A DNA stretch of 9,373 nt. Source: CAZAKZ01 sp964485695. Lineage in GTDB: Bacteria; Planctomycetota; JAFGQW01. The translations under genes were made by a program, and so were the position numbers. Shown here piece by piece: positions 7,178 through 9,373 of the stretch. The stretch lies in contig CAZAKZ010000187.1 in the NCBI GenBank assembly GCA_964485695.1, positions 1 through 9,373 on the forward strand, in the 5' to 3' direction. The notes under the pieces were generated by a model, which was not told where the DNA came from, did not search any database, and saw only the letters and a program-made list of their open reading frames with translations. The first letter of the stretch is position 1, and each line of letters begins with the position of its first letter.

Positions 7178-9165
7178 ATATTCCGGGGGAATTCAAAGCC
7201 CTGGACAAGCGCGACCTGCAGCTGTGGGGGATCAGCTTCATCCTCATCACGACGCTGGCACTCGGATTCTGGCTCCTTCACCTGTCACTGCCCTCGGAAC
7301 CTGCTTCCTATGAACGCACCATCCTCTACGGCCAGGGCGTCCTCATCCTGCTCACCCTGGCCTACCTCATCCAGAAACGGTCGGAACTGATCCGGGTGCG
7401 CCTCAGGCTGATCCAGGAAAAGCTGCAGAGGAAATCCCTCCGGGATCGCTTCGACACCCTGGGCAACACCCTGGCCTTCACCACCCGGGTGGGCGTCCAG
7501 AAGGGGGAGGAACGGATCCTTCAATACACCGCCGAACAGACCCTGGCCTCTCTCCGGGGCGACCAGTGCATGATCGGCATCCAGGAAGAAAACCAGACCG
7601 GGCCCCTGCAGCACAAGGCCCACATCGCGAAGGAAGGCATCACCGGGGATGCCCTTACCGACGAGGCGTGGGAACCCACATCCCGGTGGATCCTCGACCA
7701 CGATGCATCGCTCCTCCTGACGGAGAAATCCACGCCCCCCGAGGCGAGGGATCTCGATACCCACGGATTCCGGTGCGAGATCATCGCGGCTCCGATCCGG
7801 CTGGGAGGGCGGGTCCGCGGCGCCCTGGTGCTCACCCAGGAGCAGGAGAGTTCCGATGCCCGGCGCCGGTTCAGCAAGTATGACCGGCGTCTGGTCGAGA
7901 TCATCGCCAATGCCACTTCCGCCGCCATCGAGAACTGCCGCATGGCCGAGCGCCTCAGACGACGGCGTGACCAGTTCAGGAAGTCCCTGAAGCGCCTGCG
8001 CCTGGCCCAGCCCGGCGTGATCCTGGGCGAACGCCTCAAGGCCATGGAGGAACTGGTGGACAAGGTGGCGCACTACATTGCCAATCCCCTGACCACCATT
8101 TCCGGGTACGCCCAGCTCCTGGGCACCCAGGACCTGGACGAGGACGTGAAGCGGTGTCTCGCCACCATCGGCGAGGAGGTTGAGCGGTGCACCCAGGCCC
8201 TCAACGATCTCAAGGCCTTCGCCCACCGCCCCCCCTCGGAACCGCGCAGCACCGACCTGAACCAGCTCCTGAACCAGGCCCTGTTTCTCAAGGCGTATCG
8301 GTTCAGCCGCCTGTCCCTGGAGGTCGAGTTCGACCCGGATCCCGACCTGGGGATGGTGGTGCTGGATCCCGTCCAGGTGCAGCAGGCGTTCCTGAACGTC
8401 CTCACCGACATCGAGATCTCTCTCGAGGGAAAGAAGAACCAGCACCTCACGGTCCGGACGGAAACCGACGAGAAGAACGTGCGCACGCACTTCACTGTCC
8501 AGCAGGAAACAAAGGAATCAGGTGATGGCGAATCCCCGGCCATGCCGATGTGGGTCCCCTTCACCCCCAATGCCGAGGGCATGGAGGATACCAACCTGAC
8601 CCGGGACATCATGCACGCGGTGGTGCGCGGCCACGGCGGCCAGACCTACCTGGACCTGAACTCCGACACCGGCACCACCACGTTCACCATCGATCTGCCG
8701 AAAATCCAGAAACGGGTCGAAAGCGAACCAAAGCTCGCGGAACCCGCCCTGTCCCCTCCCTCCCCGGGAGAGAACCGCCACGTTCTCGTGGTGGACGACG
8801 AGGAACGAATACTCAACCTGTGCATGCGGGTCCTTACCAAGGAAGGCTACCTCGTCCAGACAACGGTGAGCGGTCAGGAGGCCATGGATCTCCTCGACAA
8901 CAACGATTACGACGCCCTCCTCGTCGACTACCACATGCCCGACGTGGGCGGCCGTGCCATCGCCGAGCACCTGACCCGGCACCGCCCCGACCTGACGACC
9001 CGCCTGATCCTGACCACGGGGGACGACGACGCCCTCGACTTCAAGGCGCTGAGCAAGGAGGCCGGCGCCAGGACCCTGGCCAAGCCGTTCCAGATCCAGG
9101 AAATGCTCTCGGCCGTGCAGGATGCCATCCGCCAGCCCCAGGTATCAAAAACAGCCTGCGAATAA
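7162..9165 (+). CDS. Membrane-anchored GAF hybrid histidine-kinase-like protein with degenerate ATPase and intact receiver domain
   Basis: This 667-residue protein starts with two membrane helices (about 22-41 and 54-71), then a basic helical segment, a GAF-like domain (about 95-258), a HisKA dimerisation helix pair, a HATPase-like domain (about 365-513) and a C-terminal receiver (538-655). The phospho-accepting His is H304 in KVAHYIANPL, but the acid that normally follows it (HExxN) is Y305. In the ATPase domain the N-box reads N412-VLT-D416 instead of NxxxN. No clear DxGxG box is seen; the nearest is E452-S-G-D-G. The G2 box GTGLGL aligns with D476-TNLT-R481, losing all three glycines, while the flanking RGHGG and GTTTFTIDLP remain and keep the frame. 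The receiver has D545/D546, phospho-acceptor D589 in LLVDYHMP, T618/T619 and K641 in LAKPF, so it looks functional. ATP binding is doubtful; the protein may be a pseudokinase scaffold phosphorylated by another kinase. ATG 7162 overlaps the HDOD-GAF-GGDEF gene and is probably translationally coupled. Confidence 0.88.
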   Translation: MRRPVNIPGEFKALDKRDLQLWGISFILITTLALGFWLLHLSLPSEPASYERTILYGQGVLILLTLAYLIQKRSELIRVRLRLIQEKLQRKSLRDRFDTLGNTLAFTTRVGVQKGEERILQYTAEQTLASLRGDQCMIGIQEENQTGPLQHKAHIAKEGITGDALTDEAWEPTSRWILDHDASLLLTEKSTPPEARDLDTHGFRCEIIAAPIRLGGRVRGALVLTQEQESSDARRRFSKYDRRLVEIIANATSAAIENCRMAERLRRRRDQFRKSLKRLRLAQPGVILGERLKAMEELVDKVAHYIANPLTTISGYAQLLGTQDLDEDVKRCLATIGEEVERCTQALNDLKAFAHRPPSEPRSTDLNQLLNQALFLKAYRFSRLSLEVEFDPDPDLGMVVLDPVQVQQAFLNVLTDIEISLEGKKNQHLTVRTETDEKNVRTHFTVQQETKESGDGESPAMPMWVPFTPNAEGMEDTNLTRDIMHAVVRGHGGQTYLDLNSDTGTTTFTIDLPKIQKRVESEPKLAEPALSPPSPGENRHVLVVDDEERILNLCMRVLTKEGYLVQTTVSGQEAMDLLDNNDYDALLVDYHMPDVGGRAIAEHLTRHRPDLTTRLILTTGDDDALDFKALSKEAGARTLAKPFQIQEMLSAVQDAIRQPQVSKTACE

Positions 9166-9169
9166 TCGA
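9154..9169 (+). other. Predicted guide segment of the omega-RNA, overlapping the 3' end of the kinase gene
   Basis: In IscB systems the roughly 16-nt guide is the sequence immediately 5' of the scaffold and comes from host DNA flanking the element. Here that is GCCTGCGAATAATCGA, covering the last codons and stop of the kinase gene plus 4 bp. The exact boundary could shift by several bases because the first base of the scaffold is not fixed by sequence alone. Confidence 0.45.
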
Positions 9170-9368
9170 CCACTCGCATAGCGAGTGGTATTCGGAAGCC
9201 CCCTCGAAGGGGGATCCCGGTGCAAACCGCCGGGCACACGCCGGATTTCATCCACCCTGAATGAGTCGAATCGGGCTCGTTCAGGGCGGATGAAGTGCTT
9301 CATGGCGGGTGAGTAATCCATCCTCCGGCAGAGCCGGAGGCTTTATATTGTGAACCGCTCAAAGCGGT
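9170..9368 (+). ncRNA. HEARO / IscB omega-RNA scaffold
   Basis: Hairpins visible in order: CCACTCGC-ATA-GCGAGTGG (9170-9188); the linker TATTCGGAAG; CCCCCT-CGA-AGGGGG (9199-9213); CGGT-GCAA-ACCG (9218-9229), a GNRA-capped stem followed by CCGGG; a long arm pairing 9247-9265 with 9276-9294 (17 Watson-Crick pairs, one G-U, one mismatch); CCTCCGGC-AGA-GCCGGAGG (9322-9340); and ACCGCT-CAA-AGCGGT (9354-9368), directly before ATG. The paired changes on both sides of each stem and the absence of coding sequence indicate a structured RNA. Family assignment is from memory: the ATTCG-AAG linker after the first stem, a central multi-stem core ending in CCGG, a long arm, and a late short hairpin followed by a T-rich stretch and the start codon agree with HEARO RNAs such as the OgeuIscB scaffold. 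This RNA binds IscB and, with a 5' guide, directs it to DNA. The 4-bp gap to the kinase stop suggests expression by readthrough from that operon. A covariance-model search was not possible here. Confidence 0.8.
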
Positions 9369-9373
9369 ATGTT
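9369..9373 (+). CDS. iscB: First bases of a probable IscB (RNA-guided HNH nuclease) gene, cut by the window end
   Basis: Only ATGTT is visible. The ATG directly follows the last omega-RNA hairpin, the usual position of the iscB start, and TT is compatible with the M-F or M-L beginnings common in IscB proteins. Five bases cannot identify a gene, so this call rests entirely on the RNA upstream; IsrB, which lacks HNH, or a decayed copy would look identical here. Confidence 0.4.

Larger units (their letters stand above)
9166..9373 (+). mobile_element. Left end of a probable IscB/omega-RNA mobile element (continues beyond window)
   Basis: The stretch behind the kinase stop codon consists entirely of RNA-like structured sequence ending at an ATG, the layout of IscB loci (IS200/IS605-related), where the omega-RNA lies at the left end of the element directly before the nuclease gene. 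The left boundary is probably at or just before 9170, where the first hairpin begins. The right end, any tnpA gene and the nuclease body lie outside the window. Confidence 0.65.

Noticed and set aside
7285..8490. A 401-residue minus-strand open frame opposite the kinase gene
   Set aside because: Low-information antisense translation; the kinase frame aligns through HisKA, HATPase and receiver blocks.
9322..9349. Rho-independent terminator (8-bp GC stem followed by CTTTATATT)
   Set aside because: The T tract is short and interrupted, and the stem occupies the place of the late 3' hairpin of HEARO RNA with further structure and a start codon after it. Partial attenuation is still possible.
9170..9368. 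REP/BIME array or CRISPR repeats
   Set aside because: The palindromes differ from one another in sequence and length, whereas REP or CRISPR repeats would be near-identical copies.
9170..9368. Retron msr-msd RNA with its long hairpin
   Set aside because: The long arm at 9247-9294 is suggestive, but I see no flanking a1/a2 inverted repeats, and the linker blocks and position right before an ATG fit HEARO better. The downstream protein would decide.

Overview
The window is a GC-rich bacterial segment with densely packed genes on both strands. The gene content (a HDOD-GAF-GGDEF protein, a hybrid sensor protein, and a large membrane protein with a spermidine-synthase-like domain) suggests an environmental Gram-negative such as a Desulfobacterota or Acidobacteriota relative. 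The sequence alone does not settle the lineage.

Layout from left to right. Positions 1-50 are AT-richer sequence that does not continue the neighbouring gene. They sit exactly where the reading frame of a minus-strand GT4 glycosyltransferase (15-980) loses family homology, so that gene appears broken by a rearrangement or an insertion. Upstream of it on the same strand, 35 bp away, is an M29-like metallo-aminopeptidase family protein (1016-2221) with an unusual 88-residue lysine-rich, histone-H1-like N-terminal tail. These two genes probably share a sigma70-type promoter at 2267-2295 that has a tandem 8-bp repeat just upstream of its -35 box. Next, still on the minus strand, is an 827-residue membrane protein with a SAM-binding spermidine-synthase-like core between two blocks of membrane helices (2365-4848).

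A 349-bp divergent intergenic region (4849-5197) holds a perfect TGTCCG-N3-CGGACA palindrome. From 5198 two plus-strand genes overlap by 16 bp. The first is a HDOD-GAF-GGDEF protein with an intact GGEEF motif and RxxD inhibitory site. The second is a membrane-anchored GAF-HisKA-HATPase-REC hybrid protein whose ATP-binding boxes are degenerate while its receiver domain is intact. Together they look like a c-di-GMP signalling pair.

The most interesting element is at the right edge. Immediately after the kinase stop codon, positions 9170-9368 form a chain of stable hairpins that ends directly at an ATG (9369). The order of elements and several sequence blocks match my knowledge of HEARO RNA, the omega-RNA of IscB, the RNA-guided HNH nuclease related to the ancestor of Cas9. 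The 5' guide would come from the flanking DNA, here the last codons of the kinase gene, and the nuclease ORF would start at the window edge. The window therefore appears to contain the left end of an IscB/omega-RNA mobile element inserted just behind a c-di-GMP signalling operon, whose transcription probably reads through into the guide RNA.
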